DNA of 64,000 nt. Origin: Paraspadella gotoi (lineage: Eukaryota; Chaetognatha). The stretch is from assembly GCA_051294375.1 (NCBI GenBank), contig CM119271.1, positions 4,783,579 to 4,847,578 on the forward strand. Reading direction: 5' to 3'. Position numbers and translations under genes: made by a program. The notes below the pieces were generated by a model. The model was not told the DNA's origin. It made no database searches and worked only from the letters and a program-made list of their open reading frames with translations. Positions 55,401 through 64,000 of this stretch are shown in pieces (within the stretch, counting starts at the first letter, position 1; every line of letters begins with the position of its first letter).

Positions 55401-58400
55401 GGTTTGGATGCGACGGAGACATCTTTGATGGACTCTTCCTCTGCGACGGTCGTTTCCGCGTCAGAGATGTTCTCCGTCTTGGCGGCGTCGTTGGGCGACT
55501 CATCGACGGAATCATTGGCGTCGCTCCGGCGCCGATTTCGCGCTCTTAATTCCGGCGCGGTTTCGACGTCGGCGTCCTCTTCCTCTTCTTCCTCTTCATC
55601 GTCGTCAGTCTTGGCCGGCGTCGTATCCTCCAAAACGATGCCCAAACCCCTCGTGCTTTGTCGCCGCGGCAAAGTGGGCGTTTTCGTCGGAGACTTGGTT
55701 TTTGAGGGCGAGGCTGGGCTGGATTTGGAGGGCGATTCGCCGCCCAAATTCTGCTGCGCCGTCAACTTCCGGCGAATGATGCCGATCTGCTTCTTGAGCT
55801 CCTTGACCCGCTTGTTGGAGACCGCCCCTGACGAACAGTTGGCCTGATCCATCTTGTTAAGCAAAATATCCAGCTGCTTTTCTAGTGGAACGTCGGAGGC
55901 TGTGAGAGACTGGATAAAAGCCTCCACATCCTCGATATCGTCCATGTGAGCATCCTCAAACGTGGCGGTCTCAGCGGTGGTGTCCTTTTCTGTCGTGACG
56001 GCGCTACGATCTTCGGGCGACAGGTGCAAGCCCGTCTCACGGTCGAATCCGATTTTCTCGTAGATGCGGCGAGCTTGCCGTAAGATGCTGCCGCCCTGGT
56101 CGCGCAACTTGATCGCAGCTCGGTAAAACATGTTGCCCTTGCCGTTGTAGCTCACGCAGTTGGAGACGATGAGCTTGAAATCGTCCTCGAATTGAGTTAC
56201 GTTTACATACTCGTTGTTTTGAATCTTTTTTCTCATGGTTCGGAAATCCATGGGGTGAGGCACACAAACATAATAGTCGGGCGCTTCCGCCGGATTCACT
56301 GGATCTGCAAAAATGTTTTGAGTGTCCTTCTCCACCAACTGGTCCAGAGTATTGCGCAAAAAGTAGTTCAGCGGCTGCAGTTCCAGTTCAACGACCAGCT
56401 GATGAATTCTAACCCGCTCCCGTTTCAGCCGCTCCCTCTTGCGAATAAGCTCTACCAGAAGTCGCGCCTTTTCCAGGTCTTGCCGCAGTCTCTGCCAATA
56501 CTTCAACTGCTCTTTCAAAGCCTGAGTCTTTTGCTCCGCGTCGAGGTCCTTCTTGGTCTGGTTGCTCATCTGCAAACGTCGCAGCAACGGAACGCCGTTT
56601 CTCGATTGTCTTTTAAGCGTCCAGTAACCTATGAGTCTTTCCATGAATTGGGCTTTTTTAGGGAGGCTGACCTTGGCCATGATTTGATTGAGGCGATGCT
56701 GGGATATGACGGGCACAGAGACCACAGGCGCGGCCACCCGCTTCTCCGCCAAAATCTTGCGCGCTTTCTTCATGTTGATCTTTGAACCGGGTTTGACGTC
56801 CTCAAATCCGTGGTCCAGCTTAGGCACCCGCGCGGGCGAGGCGTCGGCCGGCGTGTGAGCGTCGCAAAAGGCGGTCTTGGAGACTGAGTAGGTGGTACCG
56901 CGGCCAGTGTCATCCTTAATGGGCTCCATTTTCAGATAAAGTCCCGCCTGTTGAGCACAGGTCACGTGAAAGGCCGTGTAACAGTTGGCTTTGTGACACT
57001 GAATACAAGCGCCGACGTTGGTCTGTTTACAGATGTAACACTTAAGGCGCCATCGAGCGGGTGGGATGTTTTTAACCGAGTCAATAGGTTCGAGGAAGAC
57101 GGCGTTTGCGAATCCCACCTCGGGGATCCAGAGTGCGCAGACAACGTGGGCCCAAGTTGCATCGTCGGTCTGCTTGAAGGCGCCCCCTTTGTTGGGACAA
57201 AGAATGCATTCTACTGCCCTGGAGGGCGATTGGAGGCAACGCCGGCATAGCCACTGCCCCTCGGGAATGTAGGGAACACCGTAGCATTCCTGATGCACTG
57301 CCAGGTTGCACATATCGCAGAAGAGAATAACGTTGGAGTTCTGACACTCGCCGTCGTTACAGATGCAGCAGACGGCGTCTTCGTCAATCGGCGGCCCCAC
57401 GTCCTTGCCCGAAGATTTACTCTGAAAGTAAGATTCTTTCTCCAGTCGGTCCATGAGCTGCTCGAAGACTTCTTGCTTGACGGGGCCGGCGCCTTCAGCT
57501 CGACGCTTCTGATTGACAATCTCCAGCCAAGCATCGTCCTCCTCGTCCATGTCATACTCGACTTGTTCATCCAGTTCCTCTGGAGTCTTCTCCATGTAAC
57601 GATAATACGAAACGACCCGTTCTGGCACGGGCGGAAGCCGCATTGGCTGGTCGATGATGCGCCAAACGGCCTCCGGTAATTTATTCTTTCCGTCGTCGCC
57701 GCCGGGCGTGGCCGGGGGCGTGTCGCAATTGGCTCCTTTCCGCTTCATGGCGTTCTTGATGCTTTTCCGCGAAGAGAAAAGAGCGTTTTTGGCTTTTTTC
57801 GAGACTTTCGGAGTCTTTTTGGGCGAGGGAGCAACGGGCGTCGGTGGCTGTAGAGGCGGCGTGGGCGAGGGTCGAGCCGGCGCGGCGTCGTCGGCGCCCG
57901 ATGTCCCGGGCACGGCGTCGTCGCCCTTGATTTCGTTCTCTCTATTGTCGATCTCATCCTGGGTCATTATCTCGAGGTTTTCGGTGATGTTGATGCGATG
58001 CGTCTCTCCCTCAATCTCCACCTCGACGATCTTCTGGGACTGGGCGTAGGTGAGCGCCTCTCGCGGGCGCGAGGGGGCGGCGCCGCTCCCGCCGAGGCTC
58101 AGCGGCGACGAAGCGTTGTTGGGACTGCGGCAGCGGTTTTTCGGGTTGCGGGCGTCGGCGCGGCGAGACTTTTTCGAAGAGTCCGCGACGGCGGCGGCGG
58201 CAGAGTCGTTGGCGGCGGCGCCGGGCGTGCGAGGGGAGGAAGGCGTGGAGGAAGCGGAAGCGCCGTGATCATGGTTCTGCAGGTGAAACTGAATGCCGGG
58301 ATAGGATTTGTAGACACGACCGCAACCGGGGATCGGACAATCGTATGGAGGCTTGGTCGCTTTGAGGATGTCGCAAATGACCTGGACGTTGACATCAGGA

Positions 58401-58417
58401 CCGCATTGTCCCAGCAT
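52463..58417 (-). CDS. BRPF1: BRPF-type histone acetyltransferase scaffold (BRPF1/BRD1/BRPF3)
   Basis: BRPF proteins are nuclear scaffolds that direct MOZ/MORF and HBO1 acetyltransferases to chromatin. Two exons (54504-58417 and 52463-54035) join in phase to 1828 residues. Domains in order: a C2H2 finger at 26-49 ([20 protein letters not shown]), and an enhancer-of-polycomb-like region near 245-345 with [24 protein letters not shown] finger follows at 350-397 ([20 protein letters not shown]), then a zinc knuckle and extended PHD at about 404-495. A bromodomain spans about 680-785 ([16 protein letters not shown]). The PWWP domain runs from 1697 ([20 protein letters not shown]). The bromodomain asparagine is present ([10 protein letters not shown]). 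The protein is about 600 residues longer than human BRPF1 because of a low-complexity Ser/Asp/Glu/Arg linker between bromodomain and PWWP. One ancestral gene may correspond to all three vertebrate paralogues. Confidence 0.94.
54190..54236. repeat. GACAGACCGACGGACAGAC repeat in the BRPF intron
   Basis: The single BRPF intron (54036-54503) contains GACAGACCGACGGACAGAC followed by ACAAACATACCGACCGA. It resembles the repeats at 2213-2240 and 2320-2336. A shorter AGTCGGACCGACGCACC lies at 58829. These seem to be dispersed copies of one repeat family. Confidence 0.55.
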
Positions 58418-59003
58418 TGTCCGTCTTTTATGTGGGGTAATGGCGTGCGGCGAAACGGCGGAAGCGGATCGCGCGAGGGACGAGGGTTCCTTCTCTCTTT
58501 TTAAGAGTCGCTGTCGAGATCAACGCGGTTCCAATTGAGAATTTTCGTCTTTAAACGCGAGGGGGCGTCTCCATTGACGCCGCGCGGAAGAGGATTTTCT
58601 CCCTTTCTCGAGATGACATTCAGGGTTGGGGCGACTTCGTTCATAGTTGGTTCGATCCTGAATCAATTGTCGTCGAGAAACCGAGTCGCGGAAAGATCCA
58701 ATAAATACCATCTGTTCAACTGGATAAAAATATACTGTAGAGAAGGTCATTGAGAAAATAAAAGATCAATAAGAGATATTATAATTATTAATCTGATAAA
58801 TTTCATCCCCAAATCAACCAATGAATGAAGTCGGACCGACGCACCACCAATTTAAAAAAAAAAAGCTCACATAATTAGTGATTATTCTTGAAAATTTTAA
58901 ATAATTTTCAAAACTTTAATTTAAAAAAATTAATTACACCAAATCATTTCTATCAATTAAAAGATTATTTAAATCAAAGAGCGAAATAAAATTTACGTTT
59001 CCT
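58418..59003. other. Spacer between the pacifastin-type gene and BRPF
   Basis: The part next to BRPF (58418-58660) is more GC-rich with scattered CpG and probably holds the promoter and 5' UTR of BRPF. The rest is AT-rich. No further gene is seen. Confidence 0.5.
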
Positions 59004-59362
59004 TTAAAAGCGCTCAGGGTCATTCCACGAAAATGGACAAAGAACCATGGTGCAAGCGCTAAACCCGTTCGTGGAACAGGTGCAATTATTGCAAGGATCG
59101 ATCCAGAACTGCATGCCGGGCATGCAAGCGTCCGGGCAACCCAATTCAGTACAGTCAGTCGGTTTGCCTCCCACACATCTGACACGGATTTTAAACAAGG
59201 TAAAATTTCAATAGGTTAAAATCTGAGCAATAGGATTGACCTGCACATATTGCAACCATCTTTTGAGAAATAATCACCCTCTCTTATGCCAGGGGGACAA
59301 ATTGCTTCTGTGGACGCAACGTATGTCAAGTACAACACGACTAAAAAATATAGTACTTTCAT
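59004..59362 (-). CDS. Small secreted protein with two pacifastin-type domains
   Basis: Two exons (59241-59362 and 59004-59178) join in phase to 98 residues. The first 20 residues (MKVLYFLVVLYLTYVASTEA) are a signal peptide. The mature chain of about 78 residues has two six-cysteine units. Unit 1 runs from ICPPG to TELGC and contains CNMCRC. Unit 2 runs from ACMPG to TMVLC and contains CNNCTCSTNG. Unit 2 fits the pacifastin light-chain signature C-x(9-12)-C-N-x-C-x-C-x(2-3)-G-x(3-6)-C-T-x(3)-C exactly. Unit 1 fits except for 14 residues between the first two cysteines. Pacifastin domains are small serine-protease inhibitors, best known from arthropods. The reactive bond usually lies between the last two cysteines, here TELG and TMVL, so a Leu specificity might be inferred. 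A von Willebrand C-like domain is the alternative. The intron (59179-59240) splits unit 1. Confidence 0.8.
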
Positions 59363-61166
59363 TTTTCTAAGATTCCAGTTCTCTAATGTCAAAGGTTGTT
59401 TGGATTAAGATATTAAAACCTAGTTATTAGGACATGAAGAATCGGGAATCAAAACTTTATGAAATAGTATTATTTAAAACCAATATACAGCTCAATAAAT
59501 TTTAAGTCGTTTTTTACTTTTCTCACAAATTTTAGGCGTCAAAAGTTTATATATTTTAAGTGATGCAGTGGTCGGTCTCTTCTCTTCAGCCATAGAAGAA
59601 TGCAAACTACTTAATTGTAAAAACCCCGGAAGTGGCCCAACATAGCTGTTGTACGGAAATGTAGAGTTTTATCTGGAACTAGTAGAAGCTTGACAATTTT
59701 AACCTAATATACTTTATATAACCAACTTAAAGACTAAAACTATATCTTTTTAAGCGTATGCCACATCATTGATCTTTTGTTCCAGAATTCTTCATCGGGA
59801 ATTCGTCGCATTTAAACTTAATCGTCAAAGATTCGCATAACGTAAGGAATTATTACAAGGGCGAGCAGTAAAAGAAAGCAATACAAGGCATATGGCTAGG
59901 CATTAGACCAAAAATCGCAGTAATTGATTGATCAAAATGACAGGTTAACCCCGCTCGGAGAAGAAGGACGGGGACCGCGGACATATTGCGCATAGATGTC
60001 GCCCTACGACGCGCAGCGCCACTCGGGAGGAAGAATGCTTTTGGTTGGAGGATCAGTTATCGGGATAATAGCGCACGATGAATGAGAGGGAAGGGTGAGA
60101 CAGAGAGAGAGAGAGACGGAGTCGGGAAAGAATTTTAAAAAATCGATTTCCTCACGAAGAAGAAGATCAAAACCGAGACTTTGTTACGCGGATTTTAATG
60201 ACTGGGTCCCTGCGTTGGCTCAAAATTTATAAAGTAATAGGATCCTTTATTCTCTTTCTCTGTTAACTTCCTCTCTAATTTTCTCTCATTGAGGGATCGG
60301 ACCAATGGGAAGACAGGCGGACACGTCGAGTCCGAGATCCGCTATCAAAATCCACAAGAGAAGCAGTAGGTTTTTTCTTTTTTTTTCCTTCTTTTTCTAG
60401 CAGGTGCCCTTTAGCTCGTTTAGGCTTTACTGGTCTCTGGAGAGGAAGGAGGCACAGATTCGAAATCGGAATGAGTGTTTGAAAGAGAGTGAGAGAGACA
60501 GAGAGCCAGGAATAGTCTGGAAATTCGCTCCAGCGAGTCTTTGTTTAACGAAATAAAGATGACAGTCCAAACTCGAAAACCTTTCAAGTATATTGCGAAC
60601 AGGCGTTAGTGTATATTCATTAACTAAATGATTTAAAGAGCAAAGATTTATTTTTGGCTGCCGCCCAATTGAAAAAAATGAAGACGAGATAGATCATTCA
60701 GAGTTTATTGCAAAAACAAAAACTTTATTAACCGTGCAAGGATAACATATACTAAAAAGTAAACTTTTTAGACTTTAATAAAGTAAACTTTGTTTGTTTC
60801 TCTGTTGGGGGCAATCGCGACGAATATTACCGGTTCTTAGGACGATTCCACCAGCCCCTACAAATACAAATAAAGGAAAAAATTAGTAAGCTGTAAAGCG
60901 TAAATTTGAAAATACTTAGGGAAAACGAGTCACAAATTTCTTCAAACTACTTGTTGCAACTTACATAACTGACCTTAATTAAAAACTGGCCTGTGATTTA
61001 TGTCCAAGTCATCTTGTGCTGCACCGCCGACCCGCACCAATCACGTCTCTGAGAAAAAAATAAGACATTGTGGATAACAACTAGATGCATTAGATGCAAT
61101 TAGATGCATATTAAGATTATTATATAATTTGGTTTCTTGCCATTTTTGTAGTCCGGTTCCATTCCG
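59363..61166. other. Gene-poor 1.8 kb with a GC-rich island at 59940-60560
   Basis: Most of this stretch is AT-rich. From 59940 to about 60060 the sequence is GC- and CpG-rich, then purine-rich with GAGAGA runs. On the plus strand GCAGTAGGTTTTTTC, a long T/C tract and TTTTTCTAG at 60366-60400 look like a 35-base intron, but the flanking frame closes at once. It could be a promoter, a non-coding RNA exon or an unrecognised first exon. I cannot support a gene. Confidence 0.4.
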
Positions 61167-61380
61167 CTATTTAGCTTTTTTCCGCACAGCAGGTTCAAAC
61201 AGTGCAATCTCTAAGTTGTTCTCCATTACTGGCCGGAAATTCTACAAAAGAAGATAGGCTACATTATTACATAATTTTGTCGTGCCACCAATTTTGTAGG
61301 AAAATCCTACGTGTGATGATGATTATTCTGACCTGAGATGCGAGAAGATCTTTGATAAACGTCGATGATTTGGTAGTCAT
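61167..61380 (-). CDS. Candidate 40-residue protein, two exons
   Basis: Exon 1 (61333-61380) encodes MTTKSSTFIKDLLASQ and ends in CAG before GTCAGA. Exon 2 (61167-61241) follows a clean acceptor (T-rich tract, TTTTGTAG), continues in phase 0 with NFRPVMENNLEIALFEP and ends AVRKKAK then TAG. I recognise no family. The peptide has no signal or membrane segment and ends basic. A further acceptor-like site (TTTTTTCTCAG) lies downstream near 61053, which could belong to a 3' UTR exon. The support is only splice consensus, phase and an ATG, so a chance arrangement is possible. Confidence 0.35.
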
Positions 61381-61592
61381 GGAAACGAAAATATTCGTTT
61401 AAAGAAGATCAACTAATTTGGAGGATGATTCGGAACTCGGTTTTTGTCGATAACGAAGGTAAAGTTGGAGATACAGCAGAACATCGAATGGCGATAAGGC
61501 AGCTGCGCCATTGTAAATTTAATTTATGACGATTTAAAGGTTTTTCTTGTTGTTTGGACAATGACAAGACGAACTCATGTCGATTATGGTTT

Positions 61593-61672
61593 TATGAAAT
61601 TGGTACAACCAATATAAAAATTATCCATTCATTTAATACATAAGCTATCTTGCCCCTGACTTATTGAATTTA
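61593..61672. repeat. Dispersed repeat, second copy
   Basis: This copy matches the repeat at the AP-3 beta exon 4 acceptor (38110-38178) over about 65 bases, including TTATCCATTCATTTAATAC. Its left part has GGTACAACCAAT, also seen near 22308. It lies in the spacer between NEMF and the candidate small gene. Confidence 0.7.
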
Positions 61673-61845
61673 ATAGTAAATTTTAATTCGAAGCTTAAAA
61701 TCATGACCAATACTTTTAGTTTGTTTTTTTTTTTAGAAAATAAATTATGTGCTATGTAGTTAAATAATTTTAAAAGGTCAACAAGTATTTTTCGATTAAA
61801 AGTAAGCAACTCAGATCACATAAGAGTTCTCGAATACAGTCACAG

Positions 61846-64000
61846 TCAGCTGCTTTCGATCCGCATCCTGTTAGCTTTGGCCGCCGACTTTCCCGCGGCC
61901 TTGGAGGCGTGAAGATGCGGGGCGGAGAGTTTGACTTTGCCGGGGATGTTGCGGGAGAGGTCGACGTCCTTGACAGCCTTCATGAGATCTTTCTCTATTG
62001 AAGTGCAAGTCCGATCGTGAAAGAACAGATTGAGCGCCGTCTTGGCAGCCTTTCCTTTTTTATTCATCCCCGGAGTTAGTTTGACCTTGTACTTGTAATT
62101 ATTCATTACTGAGTATGGCGCGCAGACGGGGACCACGTAGAGCAGCGTATCTTCCGTCGAGGGACTTCCGGTGAGAGCGTTAATCAGAGCGAGGTCGTCG
62201 TTGCCTAGGCCGAGGCCGAGGTCTTCCGAGTCGAGATCTTCCCCCTTGATCTCGCCCCATGCCTCCACGACTCGACTCTCCATATCCCCAGCGACGGTGG
62301 CCCCGATGACCTGGCCCTCGCCGATCTTAACGGGTTCGCGGTTAGTGAACCTTTCCCTTTGCTCTTTCCGCCTTTGCTCCAACGCGGCCAATTTGATGAC
62401 CTTTTCCTTCTCTCTCATATCCTTTGCCTTTTTGCCCTTGAGTTTCTTGCCTTCGTCATCGCCTCCAGCCCGAAGGAGGGCGATAGCTCTCTCCTTGTCC
62501 TCCTCGTCTTGGTCCTTGTACTTTTCCTTTATCTTCTTCATCTTCGCCCGTTTTCCTCGTTTCATCGGTTCCGGCTGAGACGAAGGCGGTCGTTGTTCCT
62601 CCTCCGATTCGTTGTTTTTATCGTCGAGAGTTTTGTCAATCGGTCGCTCGATCGGATCCAAGCTTTCCTCATTCTCCGCCGCCTCTGAAGCCTTTTTCTG
62701 CTTCTTCTTCAACTCGCGCCTCTGTTTGGCAGAAAGTTTGGGTTTGGCGCCCGCGTCGTCCCTCGAGGCTCTCGGTCCCAGAACCAAAGGCGCCACGTGA
62801 TCTCCAAGCGTCACAATTTTCGTTCCGTCGGGTTCCTCCGTCACGTAAGAATCTTCAGTCGTCAAGTGGCCCGGGGATTCGGACATAGAAAGACTTTGAA
62901 GACCTTTAAAGGCTTGGAGCTTTACCCTATTGGATGCGTCAACTTGCATTCTGATTTCCGTGTCGGGAAAACCGACCGAGTCTTTTTCTATTTTCATCTC
63001 CTTAGATTTATCTTCAGCAGCATCTTCCCGAGGATCCTCGTCAGCGGAGGACGAAGCTCTCATTTTTATTTCACGTTCCTCCGCCTTCTTCACCTCATCG
63101 ATGTCATCTTCTTCCTCTCCTTCCGCCTCTCCCGCGTTCTCCCCTTCATCTTCGGCACTGTCATTCGCCTCGGCTTCAACCTCTTCTTCTTCATATTCGT
63201 TCAACTCATTTGCATCTTCCCTCCCCTCCTCTTCGGCAGTCTTCACCCTCCGTTCTCCTTCATGATGTTTCACGGAATCGTCGTCTAAGCGAAACATGAA
63301 ACCGAAACCCATGACTAGATAACAAGGAGGCAAGTAGTTCTTTTTCCCGCGTATCATGAATGAACCCGTCGTCAGATATTCGCCGGTCGGCGCGGTTTTG
63401 GACACCTGATGATGATGCACCCACCAGGCACTGGTTACTATCTTGGCGTCCCACGCCTGGGAGTGGCAGACCGCCATAGTCCCCGCTTCGCTCAGCGTCT
63501 TCGGAGGAATGGGACTTTGGTCCGGAGCCAAGGGGATCTCGGCTCCCGGACGATTCTTGACCACGACGGTCGAGGCACCGTGCAAATCCGCGTGGACGTA
63601 AACGTCTCCAGGTCTGAGGTATTTTTTGACGAGCAGTTCGTTTTGCTGAGCGTCTCGCCCGGCGATGACGACGTAGTTTTCCGAGGAGATAAACCATAAA
63701 AACTTTTCAAACCAGTGGGTGTGTCGGGTTTTGTTAATGGCCACGGCGGTTTGAACTTCTCTAAGTACTTGTTTCGTCTTCTTTTCAGCGTTCTTCAAGG
63801 CCTTGGTGCTTGAGTCGATAGTCTTTCCCTCCTTTTCCGACGCCTGGCGCCGGTGGTCAAAGTACTTTCTCGCGTTAGCGTGGGCGGACAATTCGAGATC
63901 GATGTCGACCCGAGTTGCGGATTTAGGATGGAAGTCTCCTTCGTAGGGATCGCTCAGCAAGAGAGTGAACGAGTCCGTCTCCAACTTAAGTCCTTTAATT
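61846..64000 (-). CDS. NEMF: NEMF (Rqc2-type) ribosome quality control factor, C-terminal part
   Basis: NEMF binds stalled 60S subunits with peptidyl-tRNA, recruits the ubiquitin ligase Listerin and adds C-terminal amino acids to the stalled chain. This 715-residue segment is the C-terminal two-thirds and remains open to the window edge, so the NFACT-N domain and the start are missing. Visible parts, in order: the end of the coiled-coil arm (KNAEKKTKQVLREVQTAVAI), then NFACT-R with HWFEKFLWFISSENYVVIAG, GDVYVHADLHGASTVVVKN and KTAPTGEYLTTGSFMIRGKK. An acidic region follows, then the conserved PMKRGKRAKMKKIKEKYKDQ. NFACT-C comes last with VPVCAPYSVMNNYKYKVKLT and DVDLSRNIPGKVKLSAPHL. The DLHGAST block contains the residues that contact tRNA in the family. 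All visible sequence is one exon. Confidence 0.93.
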   Translation of the reverse strand, partial: IKGLKLETDSFTLLLSDPYEGDFHPKSATRVDIDLELSAHANARKYFDHRRQASEKEGKTIDSSTKALKNAEKKTKQVLREVQTAVAINKTRHTHWFEKFLWFISSENYVVIAGRDAQQNELLVKKYLRPGDVYVHADLHGASTVVVKNRPGAEIPLAPDQSPIPPKTLSEAGTMAVCHSQAWDAKIVTSAWWVHHHQVSKTAPTGEYLTTGSFMIRGKKNYLPPCYLVMGFGFMFRLDDDSVKHHEGERRVKTAEEEGREDANELNEYEEEEVEAEANDSAEDEGENAGEAEGEEEDDIDEVKKAEEREIKMRASSSADEDPREDAAEDKSKEMKIEKDSVGFPDTEIRMQVDASNRVKLQAFKGLQSLSMSESPGHLTTEDSYVTEEPDGTKIVTLGDHVAPLVLGPRASRDDAGAKPKLSAKQRRELKKKQKKASEAAENEESLDPIERPIDKTLDDKNNESEEEQRPPSSQPEPMKRGKRAKMKKIKEKYKDQDEEDKERAIALLRAGGDDEGKKLKGKKAKDMREKEKVIKLAALEQRRKEQRERFTNREPVKIGEGQVIGATVAGDMESRVVEAWGEIKGEDLDSEDLGLGLGNDDLALINALTGSPSTEDTLLYVVPVCAPYSVMNNYKYKVKLTPGMNKKGKAAKTALNLFFHDRTCTSIEKDLMKAVKDVDLSRNIPGKVKLSAPHLHASKAAGKSAAKANRMRIESS

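Noticed and set aside
60305-60365. Plus-strand first exon starting with ATG at 60305
   Set aside because: After the putative 35-base intron the frame stops within four codons, and no alternative frame carries on.

Overview
This 64 kb window comes from a nuclear genome of an animal, most likely a compact, AT-rich invertebrate genome. The evidence is spliced genes with short GT-AG introns (38 to about 200 bases in most genes), AT-rich spacers around more GC-rich exons, and an animal-type gene set: BRPF-type histone acetyltransferase scaffold, TARBP1, FUT10/11-type fucosyltransferase, AP-3 beta, COP9 subunit 1, NEMF, a CD20-like four-pass membrane protein and a pacifastin-type secreted peptide. 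I cannot place it in a phylum. An early-branching marine invertebrate such as a sponge is a guess only.

Every protein gene I can support lies on the minus strand, so transcription runs from right to left. In that order they are: NEMF (5' end outside the window), a possible 40-residue protein, a two-domain pacifastin peptide, a very long BRPF, a CD20-like membrane protein with PPxY motifs, NUDT19, AP-3 beta, glycogen debranching enzyme, an unrecognised 473-residue protein, NOC2L, CIAO2A, RPS8, UQCRC2, CSN1, TARBP1, a ChaN-methyltransferase fusion, FUT10/11, DHFR, MRPL16 and GGCT. The genes are mostly housekeeping and do not form one pathway. Several are very close (34 bases between the fusion gene and FUT10/11, 82 between MRPL16 and GGCT), and at least seven have a good 3' splice acceptor 18 to 67 bases before the start codon. 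This raises the question of spliced-leader trans-splicing or polycistronic transcription.

Mobile DNA fills the gaps. At 0.5-1.75 kb is a decayed DIRS/Ngaro-type tyrosine recombinase. Two short inverted-repeat elements with TA target duplications sit in AP-3 beta intron 1 and in front of its start codon. Two copies of a family with ATCTCGCCAGAC inverted ends and a minisatellite core lie at 24.7 and 44.6-50.1 kb. The second copy is split by a 4.3 kb LTR retroelement that carries gag but no visible pol. The retroelement has a tRNA-Gly-type primer-binding site and, inside its LTRs, a second antisense match to the 5' half of tRNA-Gly. The nest lies in a 5.7 kb intron of the CD20-like gene.

Exon coordinates below were derived by hand from splice consensus, reading phase and remembered family sequences. 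Reading phase closes exactly in all the multi-exon models.
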